Below are positions 19,606 to 28,454 of a DNA stretch of 64,000 nucleotides, in pieces; positions within the stretch are counted from its first letter, which is position 1, and each line of letters begins with the position of its first letter. A program made the translations under genes and the position numbers. The stretch covers positions 40,714 to 104,713 of the forward strand of contig JAJRQK010000019.1 in the NCBI GenBank assembly GCA_024280295.1. Reading direction: 5' to 3'. The stretch comes from Bacteroidota bacterium (GTDB lineage Bacteria > Bacteroidota > Bacteroidia > Flavobacteriales_D > Crocinitomicaceae). A model generated the notes under the pieces. The model was given only the letters and a program-made list of their open reading frames with translations. It was not told the DNA's origin and did no database searches.

Positions 19606-21684
19606 GTGAAGTTTTTTTCCGACATATCGATTTGGTGGTTGATTCCATGGGGACTTTTCTCCACCCTTTTGGCTTATTGGTATTATAGGGGGCAGAAGGG
19701 GTTAAGTGATCTAAATCGTTGGATAAAACCATCCTTAACCATTTTGCGTGGCTTCAGTTTATTCTTGATTGGGGTACTTCTTTTAGGGTTATTATTAGAA
19801 TCAATTGAGTATAGAGCAGAAAAACCTGTATTTATTACACTGGTTGATGACTCTGCATCTATGCTAAATTATAAGGATAGTAGTGATGTAGCAAAAAGAA
19901 TTGATGATTTCCGAACAAAGCTTGAGGATCAATACTCTGAAAAATTCGATGTAGTTCATTATTCTGTGGGAGATGGGGTTGAAGCTATTGATCCACAGTA
20001 TAAAGATCAATTATCTAACTTAGATGAAGGTTTTGAGCAATTATACACACAATTTTACAATCAAAATGTTGGTGGAATTTGTTTTATTTCAGATGGAAAT
20101 TTCAATAGGGGAAGTAATCCTAATTACTCAGCTGAAAAGATCTCATTAACACCAATTTTCACTGTTGGAGTTGGTGATACAATCAGAAAAAGAGATCAAG
20201 TAATTCGTAATGTCGCAGCAAACGATATCGCCTTTTACAAGAACAAATTCCCTGTTGAAATTGACATTCAAGCAACTCGCGTCGGTAAGGTTTCTTCTAA
20301 TGTCACGATATCGAAGAATGGCAAAAAGATAGCAACCGAATCGGTCAGTTATAAAGATGGTAAGCTAGATTTCGCACATGTTTCTATCATGCTTGACGCC
20401 AATGAAATTGGTTTTGTGGAATATACAGTCGAACTTCAAGCCGTTGATAATGAATCTTCTTACGAGAACAACCGTTGGTCGTTTTATGTTGAAGTAATCG
20501 ATTCTCGCAGTAAAATATTGATGCTTTCTCATGCTCCTCATCCTGACGTTACGGCAATTAAATCTGTAATTGAGAAAGATGAAAATGTAGAGGTGACTTC
20601 GATGTTAACCTCTGAATGGTCAGGAGATATTAATGAATTTGCATTGCTGATATGGCATGAACCTGGAGTTAACGGCAATTCTGAATTAGCTGCTAAGGTT
20701 AAATCATCTTCGATACCCGTTCTCTACTTAATTGGCAATAGAAGTAAAGCTTCAAACGTAAGAAGGTTAGGAATTGGTGTTACACTTCCGCCATCCAGAG
20801 GTGCGCGTTCTGATGAGGTACAGGCAAGTCTTAAAAGTGGATTTCAACTTTTTGAAGTTTCGGATAATATTCAAAATGCTTTGCAATACTGGCCTCCAGT
20901 GAACGTGCCTTTTGGAAATATTTCTACTCAAAAGGGATCAACACTACTTACTCAGCGTATTGGGCAAGTTGTAAAAACTGATCCAATCTTATTATTTACA
21001 ACAGGATCGCGTAAGCAAGGGGTTTTTATTGGTGAAGGATTATGGCGTTGGAAACTATCCGAATATGCGCGAACAAAATACAATAAAGGTTTTGATGAAT
21101 TAATTCAAAAGTCTGTACAATATTTAGTTGTTCGGAAAAACACTGATGCATTACGTATAAACATGCCTAGGAGATTTAGTGTCAATGATGATGTGGTCAT
21201 CAATGCTGAGTTTTACAACTCTTCTTTAGAGCGAATAACTGAACCTGCAATCTCATTTGTATTGACTAACGAAGATGAGAGCAATGTTAATTACGAATTC
21301 GCAAAAGGATCACTAGACTATAAGTTATCTCTTGGAAAGTTGAAAGCTGGAAAGTACTCTTGGGTTGCGAAAACAAGTTTTGACGGCAAAAAGTATGATA
21401 AATCAGGTGTATTTGTTGTAACTGATATCTCAATAGAGAATTTAGAGTCGAGTGCAAATCACAATCTATTGAACCAAATGGCAACGAAATCGAATGGTGA
21501 TTTCTATCGTTTAGATCAATTGGATCAACTTTTGAAAGATATTGGCAAGCGTAAGGATATTGTGAAAATAACCTCGGAAGAGTCTAGCTTCATTAACATG
21601 ATTGATTATAAATGGATATTCTTCTTACTTATCTGTTTACTCAGCTTAGAATGGTTTGTTCGAAGAAGAGCGGGGTCCTATTAA
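19606..21684 (+). CDS. VWA-like membrane protein (BatA/aerotolerance-type architecture)
   Basis: GTG start; N-terminal TM segments, VDDSASMLNYKDSS, C-terminal TM and LLSLEWFVRRRAG. Confidence 0.8.
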   Translation: MKFFSDISIWWLIPWGLFSTLLAYWYYRGQKGLSDLNRWIKPSLTILRGFSLFLIGVLLLGLLLESIEYRAEKPVFITLVDDSASMLNYKDSSDVAKRIDDFRTKLEDQYSEKFDVVHYSVGDGVEAIDPQYKDQLSNLDEGFEQLYTQFYNQNVGGICFISDGNFNRGSNPNYSAEKISLTPIFTVGVGDTIRKRDQVIRNVAANDIAFYKNKFPVEIDIQATRVGKVSSNVTISKNGKKIATESVSYKDGKLDFAHVSIMLDANEIGFVEYTVELQAVDNESSYENNRWSFYVEVIDSRSKILMLSHAPHPDVTAIKSVIEKDENVEVTSMLTSEWSGDINEFALLIWHEPGVNGNSELAAKVKSSSIPVLYLIGNRSKASNVRRLGIGVTLPPSRGARSDEVQASLKSGFQLFEVSDNIQNALQYWPPVNVPFGNISTQKGSTLLTQRIGQVVKTDPILLFTTGSRKQGVFIGEGLWRWKLSEYARTKYNKGFDELIQKSVQYLVVRKNTDALRINMPRRFSVNDDVVINAEFYNSSLERITEPAISFVLTNEDESNVNYEFAKGSLDYKLSLGKLKAGKYSWVAKTSFDGKKYDKSGVFVVTDISIENLESSANHNLLNQMATKSNGDFYRLDQLDQLLKDIGKRKDIVKITSEESSFINMIDYKWIFFLLICLLSLEWFVRRRAGSY

Positions 21685-21762
21685 CATTTATTTTGTTTTT
21701 GTGTAGATCAACATAATAATTTAGAAAGACTTACGTTCTAATTATAGACCAAACAAAAATAA

Positions 21763-21927
21763 ATGATGCCTATGTTAAAAAAATACCCTGAATTTATTGC
21801 TCCTAACGAAGAGTTGAAAATCGAACCAAGTATAACTAGCATCAACGCTATACTTAACTACAGTAAGTCGTTGGAGGTTAAGAGTACTAAAAATAATAAG
21901 ACTAGATTCCTTATCCATTTGAACTAG
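21763..21927 (+). CDS. Small ORF (54 aa) MMPMLKKYPEFIAPNEELKIEPSITSINAILNYSKSLEVKSTKNNKTRFLIHLN
   Basis: Manual translation; absent from the supplied track (below its apparent length cutoff); followed by a strong terminator. Confidence 0.72.
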   Translation: MMPMLKKYPEFIAPNEELKIEPSITSINAILNYSKSLEVKSTKNNKTRFLIHLN

Positions 21928-21948
21928 GACTAGATCAAGTAATTAAAA

Positions 21949-21978
21949 AGCCCTAACATTCTAAAGAGTGTTAGGGCT
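21949..21978. terminator. Bidirectional intrinsic terminator
   Basis: AGCCCTAACA-TTCTAAAGAG-TGTTAGGGCT perfect 10-bp stem preceded by an A-run. Confidence 0.85.
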
Positions 21979-22000
21979 AATACTTTATAATCAATTTAAC

Positions 22001-24079
22001 CTACCAGATATTAGAGATCTTATCCGCTGAGTTTCGCATTGGATCAGATTCTTGAACATTGAACTCCTTAAAGAAGTAAGGACAATTCATCAATGGACCA
22101 TTCACTCTATACATTCCTGGTGAGTGAGGGTCATTCGCTATACGATTTTTCAGTTCTTCCTCGGTATAGTTAATTTTCCAAAGTTGTGCATGTGCGATGA
22201 AAAAGCGTTGTCCTGGAGTAAATCCTTTCTTTATTTCTTCAGCTTTGTACTCATCCGTCATTGTGTAAGCTTGATATGCAAGTGTCAATCCACCTAAGTC
22301 AGCAATATTTTCACCCATCGTCAAGCTTGAGTTAACACAATGTCCATCAATAGGGCAGAAGCCATCATAGGTAACGCCTAATTTTGCAGTTCGCTCTTCG
22401 AAAAGTTTGCGATCGTTTTTTGTCCACCAGTTTTTGAATGACCCATCTGCAGCGAATTTCGATCCCATATCATCAAAGCCATGTGTGAATTCATGTCCGA
22501 TTACCATTCCAATACGGCCGTAGTTCACAGCATCCTCATAAGAATCACTGAAGAAAGGTGCTTGCATAATTCCAGCAGGAAAGGCAATTTCATTCAATAA
22601 AGGATGATAATAGGCATTTACCATGTGTGCTGGCATTCCCCATTCATCTTTGTTAACGGGAGTGTTTAATTTCGCCATGTTTTTTTTGTGGGAGAACCGT
22701 TCGGTGATTCGGATGTTTTCAATGTAGTTATCTCTTGTAAAGGTGATTGAACTAAAATCTTCCCATTTTGAGGGGAATCCTAGCTTTCGACCAATAGAGT
22801 TTAGTTTTTTAAGCGCTTCGTCTTTTGTTATTTCCGACATCCAATCTAGGTTTTTGATTCTTTTCCGAAATGCTTTCAAAAGGTTATCAACCATAGTGTT
22901 TACCCGATCTTTTGCTGTTTGAGAGTAATGCTCCTCTACAAATGCTTTACCTAATAGTTCACTGAATTCAGCCTCTGTAATTTCATCAATTGCTCGCTCA
23001 TTTATAGGCTTCATTTCCTTTTTTCCACGTAAAACTGATCCATAGAATTTAAAATGTTCATCAACCAGTGTTTGGTTGAGATGGCCAGCAAAATTATTGA
23101 TCACTTTCCACTTTAAGTAGTTTTTCCAAGCCTCTAAAGGTGTATTATCAACCAGCGAAATCACTTTTGACCAAAATTCTGGCTGTCCAACAACTAAAGA
23201 GTCGAATGATTGGCTTCCAATTTCCGATAAATAGGCTTCAAAATCAAAGTTTTTAGATGTTTCGAGGACATCGAGTATAGCCATTTTATTGTAAGTATTT
23301 TCTGGAATTCTCAATTCAGCTGGAGCCATAGATACACTTGCTAACTCGGTTTCAAAGGAAATAACGCTTTCTGCGAATTTCATACTTGCATCAGAATTGA
23401 AATCATAAATTAGTGTGGACATAGTCGCTATATGCTGACTATACTGTTTTAAAATTTCTTTCTTATCGTCTTTGATATAGTAATCGCGATTGGGTAATCC
23501 AAGTCCACTTTGCCCTAGGTATGAAATGTTATTATCAATATCTTTTAAATCTTGACTGACACCAAACCCAAAAACTGAGGGAATACCAAGAATATGTTGA
23601 TTAGCAATCATTCTTGAAAGGTTCTTTTTGGAGTTCATTTTATCGATGGAAGCCAATTCGCTTTTGATCGGTGTAAATCCTAATTTATCTCGCTGATCCA
23701 TATCAATGAATGAACCGTAGTAATATCCAAGGATGTGATTTTGTTGACCAGCCGCATCATCTATACTGTTCGCTTGGATGAGAATTTTTGTAAGTTTCGC
23801 TTTGTTCGCTTGATCAAGCTCATTAAAACTTCCCCAACGAGATTCTGATGCAGGAACAGGATTCTCTTTCACCCAAGTACCATTGGCAAACTCAAAGAAA
23901 TCATCTTGAGGTCGAACTGATTGATTCATATAACTGATATCGATTGTTACTCCAGTTTCAGGGATTACAACCTCTTCAGAAATTTCTTTTGAAAGCACTT
24001 CTGCAAGTTCCTTATTGGTTTCACAAGCAAACAATGAGATTGACACTATTGATATTGATAGTATTTTAAACGAATTCAT
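22001..24079 (-). CDS. M13 family metallopeptidase (neprilysin-like) lipoprotein
   Basis: VIGHEFTHGFDDMGSKF (HExxH), ENIADLGGL, NAYYHPLLNEIAFPAGI. Confidence 0.95.
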   Translation of the reverse strand: MNSFKILSISIVSISLFACETNKELAEVLSKEISEEVVIPETGVTIDISYMNQSVRPQDDFFEFANGTWVKENPVPASESRWGSFNELDQANKAKLTKILIQANSIDDAAGQQNHILGYYYGSFIDMDQRDKLGFTPIKSELASIDKMNSKKNLSRMIANQHILGIPSVFGFGVSQDLKDIDNNISYLGQSGLGLPNRDYYIKDDKKEILKQYSQHIATMSTLIYDFNSDASMKFAESVISFETELASVSMAPAELRIPENTYNKMAILDVLETSKNFDFEAYLSEIGSQSFDSLVVGQPEFWSKVISLVDNTPLEAWKNYLKWKVINNFAGHLNQTLVDEHFKFYGSVLRGKKEMKPINERAIDEITEAEFSELLGKAFVEEHYSQTAKDRVNTMVDNLLKAFRKRIKNLDWMSEITKDEALKKLNSIGRKLGFPSKWEDFSSITFTRDNYIENIRITERFSHKKNMAKLNTPVNKDEWGMPAHMVNAYYHPLLNEIAFPAGIMQAPFFSDSYEDAVNYGRIGMVIGHEFTHGFDDMGSKFAADGSFKNWWTKNDRKLFEERTAKLGVTYDGFCPIDGHCVNSSLTMGENIADLGGLTLAYQAYTMTDEYKAEEIKKGFTPGQRFFIAHAQLWKINYTEEELKNRIANDPHSPGMYRVNGPLMNCPYFFKEFNVQESDPMRNSADKISNIW

Positions 24080-24085
24080 AAGGGA

Positions 24086-24547
24086 TTAATTTTGAGAAGG
24101 ATCGAAGAGCATTTCTACATGTGGGATACCATCCTCTAGATATTCCTTTCCCGTTGAGTTAAATTGATGCTTGTTGTAATAATTTTCAAGATGCTTTTGA
24201 GCGGATATACGAATGGGGGCTTTACCAAATTCTTGCATCGAGAAGTCAACACAACGATTCATAAGATCATGTCCAATTCCTTTTCCTCGGATATCCTCTT
24301 TAATTACAACACGGCCTATTGCTGTTTCATTGTAAATTAATCCTGGTGGGCAGATCCGAGCTGTTGCCACAATATCACCTTTTCCATCTCGACAAATTGA
24401 GTGATAGGATTTTTTATCTTTTCCGTCAAGATCGAGGTAAGCACAATTTTGTTCAACAACAAATGCTTCCAATCGTATCGCAATAATGTCGTGAAATTCA
24501 TTGAGAGTTAAATCTCTGTAATGTTTTACTTGCCAGTCTAAATGCAT
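24086..24547 (-). CDS. GNAT family N-acetyltransferase (ElaA-like)
   Basis: IIAIRLEAFVVEQNCAYLDLDGKD, AIGRVVIKEDIRGKGIGHDLM. Confidence 0.88.
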   Translation of the reverse strand: MHLDWQVKHYRDLTLNEFHDIIAIRLEAFVVEQNCAYLDLDGKDKKSYHSICRDGKGDIVATARICPPGLIYNETAIGRVVIKEDIRGKGIGHDLMNRCVDFSMQEFGKAPIRISAQKHLENYYNKHQFNSTGKEYLEDGIPHVEMLFDPSQN

Positions 24548-24562
24548 AATTATGTATTCGTA

Positions 24563-26206
24563 TTAAGTTTGGATTACTCCAACGTTGTAAGGTTTTTCGG
24601 CTTTCTTGTGATTCGCCATGTCAATTCCGAGTGAGATAATTTTTCTAGTATCAACTGGATCAATTATTGCGTCTAGCCACAAGCGGCTTGCTGCATAATA
24701 TGGAGAAGTCTGTTCATCATAACGATTTTTGATTTTATCAAATAACTCTTTTTTATGTTCAGGAGTAATTTCTTCGTCTCGTTTTTTCATAGAAGCAACC
24801 TCAATTTGAAGAAGAACTTTTGCAGCTGAAGCACCACTCATTACGGCTATTTCTGCAGTAGGCCAACCAACAATAAGTCTTGGATCGTAAGCTTTTCCAC
24901 ACATTGCGTAATTACCTGCACCGTATGAATTACCCATAACGATTGTGAATTTCGGCACAATTGAATTAGCCATTGCACTGACAAGTTTGGCTCCGTCTTT
25001 AATTATTCCTCCATGTTCACTTTTAGATCCAACCATGAAACCAGTCACATCTTGTAGAAAAACTAATGGAATGTTTTTTTGATTGCAGTTCATTATGAAT
25101 CGTGAAGCCTTATCAGCAGAATCTGAATAAATCACACCTCCAAATTGCATTTCTCCACTAGCTGTTCTTACAATTTCGCGCTGATTTGCTACGATTCCAA
25201 CACTCCAACCATCTATTCGAGCATAAGCACAAACAATAGATTTTCCATAATTCGCTTTGTATTCCGTGAATTTCGATTCATCAACAATACACTTTAATAT
25301 GTCCTTTACATTGTACGGTTTTGATCTTTGTTCGGGCAATATCCCATAGATATCTTTAGGGTTTCGAGCAGGAGGAAGGGAATCTTTCCGATCAAATCCA
25401 GCGGTTTCTGTAAACCCAATTTTATCCATGAGGTCACGTATTGTACTCAAACACTCTTCGTCAGTTTCCGTTGAGTAATCACAGACACCGGAAATCTCAG
25501 TATGGGTTCTTGCTCCACCTAGAGTTTCATTATCAATAGTTTCTCCAACAGCTGCCTTCACCAAGTAGGATCCTGCCAAGAATATAGTTCCTGTTTTGTT
25601 GACAATTAAGGATTCGTCAGACATGATTGGCAGGTATGCACCTCCAGCAACACAGCTACCCATAACAGCAGCAATCTGAACAATTCCCATTGAACTCATT
25701 ACGGCATTATTTCGGAAAATTCGACCAAAATGTTCTTTGTCAGGAAAAATCTCGTCTTGTAGCGGTAAATAAACACCAGCAGAATCAACAAGGTAAATGA
25801 TTGGAAGTTTATTTTCCATTGCAATTTCCTGCGCTCGAAGATTTTTTTTCCCTGTAATTGGGAACCATGCTCCAGCTTTTACAGTAGCATCATTTGCAAC
25901 AACGATACATTGTTTTCCTTGCACATAGCCAATTACAACAACCACTCCAGCGGATGGACACCCTCCATGTTTCTCATACATTCCATAACCTGCAATAGCA
26001 CCCATTTCAAAGCGATCAGATTCAGGGTCAAGTAGTAGGTCAATACGTTCACGTGCGCTTAATTTCCCTTTTGCGTGTAACTTTTCAATTCGTTTTTTGC
26101 CTCCACCTTCGTAAATTATAGCAAGTTTTTGTTCAAGCGTGGAAATTTTTAGACGCATTTCATCGTCGTTCTTATTGAATTCTAGTACTTTCTTTGATAT
26201 AGCCAT
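24563..26206 (-). CDS. Acyl-CoA carboxylase, carboxyltransferase (beta) subunit
   Basis: ARERIDLLLDPES, YLVDSAGVYLPLQDEIFPD, VMGSCVAGGAYLP, QDVTGFMVGSKSEHGGIIKDGAK. Confidence 0.95.
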   Translation of the reverse strand: MAISKKVLEFNKNDDEMRLKISTLEQKLAIIYEGGGKKRIEKLHAKGKLSARERIDLLLDPESDRFEMGAIAGYGMYEKHGGCPSAGVVVVIGYVQGKQCIVVANDATVKAGAWFPITGKKNLRAQEIAMENKLPIIYLVDSAGVYLPLQDEIFPDKEHFGRIFRNNAVMSSMGIVQIAAVMGSCVAGGAYLPIMSDESLIVNKTGTIFLAGSYLVKAAVGETIDNETLGGARTHTEISGVCDYSTETDEECLSTIRDLMDKIGFTETAGFDRKDSLPPARNPKDIYGILPEQRSKPYNVKDILKCIVDESKFTEYKANYGKSIVCAYARIDGWSVGIVANQREIVRTASGEMQFGGVIYSDSADKASRFIMNCNQKNIPLVFLQDVTGFMVGSKSEHGGIIKDGAKLVSAMANSIVPKFTIVMGNSYGAGNYAMCGKAYDPRLIVGWPTAEIAVMSGASAAKVLLQIEVASMKKRDEEITPEHKKELFDKIKNRYDEQTSPYYAASRLWLDAIIDPVDTRKIISLGIDMANHKKAEKPYNVGVIQT

Positions 26207-26397
26207 TAATCGTATCTGAAATGTCGCTCAAATATAGGGAATTGAATGGGAAAGGGTATGGGGAATAGTTTGGTTTATTTTAAATAGCCCGTAGTAATCT
26301 GGCTAAAATGATGTACGCGATTTATCTTTTGTTAATTTTCACTTATTGATAAGTTGTTTTTATACATTTGTTAGTGGTAATTGTAATTAGAAACAAA

Positions 26398-26850
26398 ATG
26401 AATAAGATTCTATTGGTAATTCTAATTTGTGTCACAAATACACTTTTTTCTCAAGAAGTGGATACGCTAACGGTAAGTCAAAATGACACTTTAGTTTTCA
26501 ATATAAATGTTTCTTGGATTCAACGACCTTGTCAAAAACCGAAATGGAATACAAGTTATAAATTGAAAGCTCCGAAAGATAGCACCTATTACTTAATTTT
26601 CAATGATACTGGACAACTCGTTGAAGAAGGACTATATACTTCTAAATACACCATTGATAATAAACATTATTCTGGTTTCTATAATTCTAAATATTACTAT
26701 TACAAGGATAATGGAAAACTATCTAGGGTTTATTACCAAAAAAATGGACGTAATGTGAAAACTGAATATTATAAAAGAGGTAAGCTTAAAGAAATGAGAT
26801 TATCGTTAAGAAACGAAACGCTACTGCTAACACTATGTAAAAAGCATTAA
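26398..26850 (+). CDS. Hypothetical secreted protein with MORN/YwqK-like repeats
   Basis: Start trimmed to MNKILLVILICVTNTLFSQ; repeated Y-rich segments (GQLVEEGLYTSKY, NGKLSRVYYQKNGRNVKTEYYKRGKLKEM). Confidence 0.65.
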   Translation: MNKILLVILICVTNTLFSQEVDTLTVSQNDTLVFNINVSWIQRPCQKPKWNTSYKLKAPKDSTYYLIFNDTGQLVEEGLYTSKYTIDNKHYSGFYNSKYYYYKDNGKLSRVYYQKNGRNVKTEYYKRGKLKEMRLSLRNETLLLTLCKKH

Positions 26851-26900
26851 AACGACTTTTTAGATTTAACGTTGTAAATCATCAAGAAAACAGAAGATGA

Positions 26901-27305
26901 GCACATATACTTTTTAAGTATAGAAATCTAATCACATTTGGAATTCCATTGATTCTAAATCTTGTCAGTAATTGTGTTGGCCGATTCTTTGGTTTTTCAA
27001 TTACATCCGAAAGAACTTTCAATTGGAATAACTTTTGACTTAATACTTGTAATTCCCGCTATTTATTTTCTTTTAATTCAGAAAAAGATATTCCTAAAAT
27101 TACAATAGTCCCAATTTTCATAGCAGGAATAATTATTGCAAGTTTTATTGTGCCTAAGGAGTTTCAATTTTATTTAACTCAAGTAAAAAATTGGATATTA
27201 CCGATTGTTGAAACGGCACTATTTTTTCTAGTAATGTACAAGGTTCGACAATTAAATAAACCATTTCTCAAAAGACTAATCTTTAACATTGTGCATCGCA
27301 TTTAA
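26901..27305 (+). pseudogene. Frameshifted small membrane protein
   Basis: RNLITFGIPLILNLVS / VIVLADSLVFQLHPKELSIGITFDLILVIPAIYFLLIQKK / DIPKITIVPIFIAGIIIASFIVPKEFQFYLTQVKNWILPIVETALFFLVMYKVRQLNKPFLKRLIFNIVHRI* runs continuously only across two frame changes; no valid start. Confidence 0.75.
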
Positions 27306-27370
27306 CTGTTCACAGCCATCTGTTCGAAACTATACCTCAATTTTTAGATAGAATGGTTTAACTTCGTAGC

Positions 27371-28015
27371 ATGCAAGACTCGTTCAAGTATAAAGGAATG
27401 CGACGTCAACTTGTTCGAGAGTTGAAAGATAAAGGAATTCAAGATCAGCGTGTTTTAGACGCATTTGAGGCAATACCACGTCATTTCTTTTTAGATAATG
27501 CATTTGCTGAACAGGCATATACGAATATGCCATTTCAAATTGGTTCTGGACAAACAATCAGTCATCCATATACCGTTGCATTTCAAACAGAATTACTAGA
27601 AATAAAAAAGGGAGATAAAATCCTTGAGATTGGTTCTGGGTCTGGATTTCAAACGTGTATGCTATGTGAAATGGGGGCTAAAGTGTATAGTATTGAGCGA
27701 CATAAGGAATTGCACATGAAGGCAAAACTAATGATCCGTAAGTTGAACTATATGGCTAGAATGTCCTTTGGGGATGGATACAAGGGATTACCGACTTTTG
27801 CTCCATTTGACAAGGTAATTATTACATGCGGCGCGCCTGATATACCAGATGTCTTGATGGATCAATTGAAAGTTGGAGGAGTGATGATTATTCCAGTTGG
27901 AGAAGGCGAGGAACAACAAATGAAGCGTATCACGAAAAGGTCAGAATCGGATTATAATGTTGAGGATTTAGGAGTGTTTAGCTTTGTACCAATGTTAGAA
28001 AATAAAGTGAAATAA
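27371..28015 (+). CDS. pcm: Protein-L-isoaspartate O-methyltransferase
   Basis: GSGQTISHPYTVAFQTELL, ILEIGSGSGFQTCMLCEMG, VIITCGAPDIP, MIIPVGEGEEQQM. Confidence 0.93.
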   Translation: MQDSFKYKGMRRQLVRELKDKGIQDQRVLDAFEAIPRHFFLDNAFAEQAYTNMPFQIGSGQTISHPYTVAFQTELLEIKKGDKILEIGSGSGFQTCMLCEMGAKVYSIERHKELHMKAKLMIRKLNYMARMSFGDGYKGLPTFAPFDKVIITCGAPDIPDVLMDQLKVGGVMIIPVGEGEEQQMKRITKRSESDYNVEDLGVFSFVPMLENKVK

Positions 28016-28454
28016 TTTTAATGCGTATTTGGGACTTTACGAGTGATAAATACCAAGTGGATGATACAGTGACAATCAGTGCCCATTCAAAGGCTTCACC
28101 TCCATAATATCTTCTATTTGTTCTTAATTTGAACATAAAGTCTTTAGGGAATCTCCGCAAATGTCTTTTTACCTGTCTTATGAGTTACATTGTTTCTATA
28201 GTATATAAATTGCAAGGTCATCATCTATCATTACTTATTGATTGCGAATTAAATGGACTTCACGAACTATTCGCTCGTTTAGAAGATTTGGTTGTTAAGT
28301 TATAGTGTTGCTAGGTTAACTCTCTATTTAAAACAATGAGAATTATTTTATTTCACGGCATACTTTGTGTACAATAAATTATAGGCGTTAAATTAAGCTA
28401 ACATTTATCAAAAGCGATTGTCGTTTGAGAAGAATCACTAACTTGGTGTGATCT

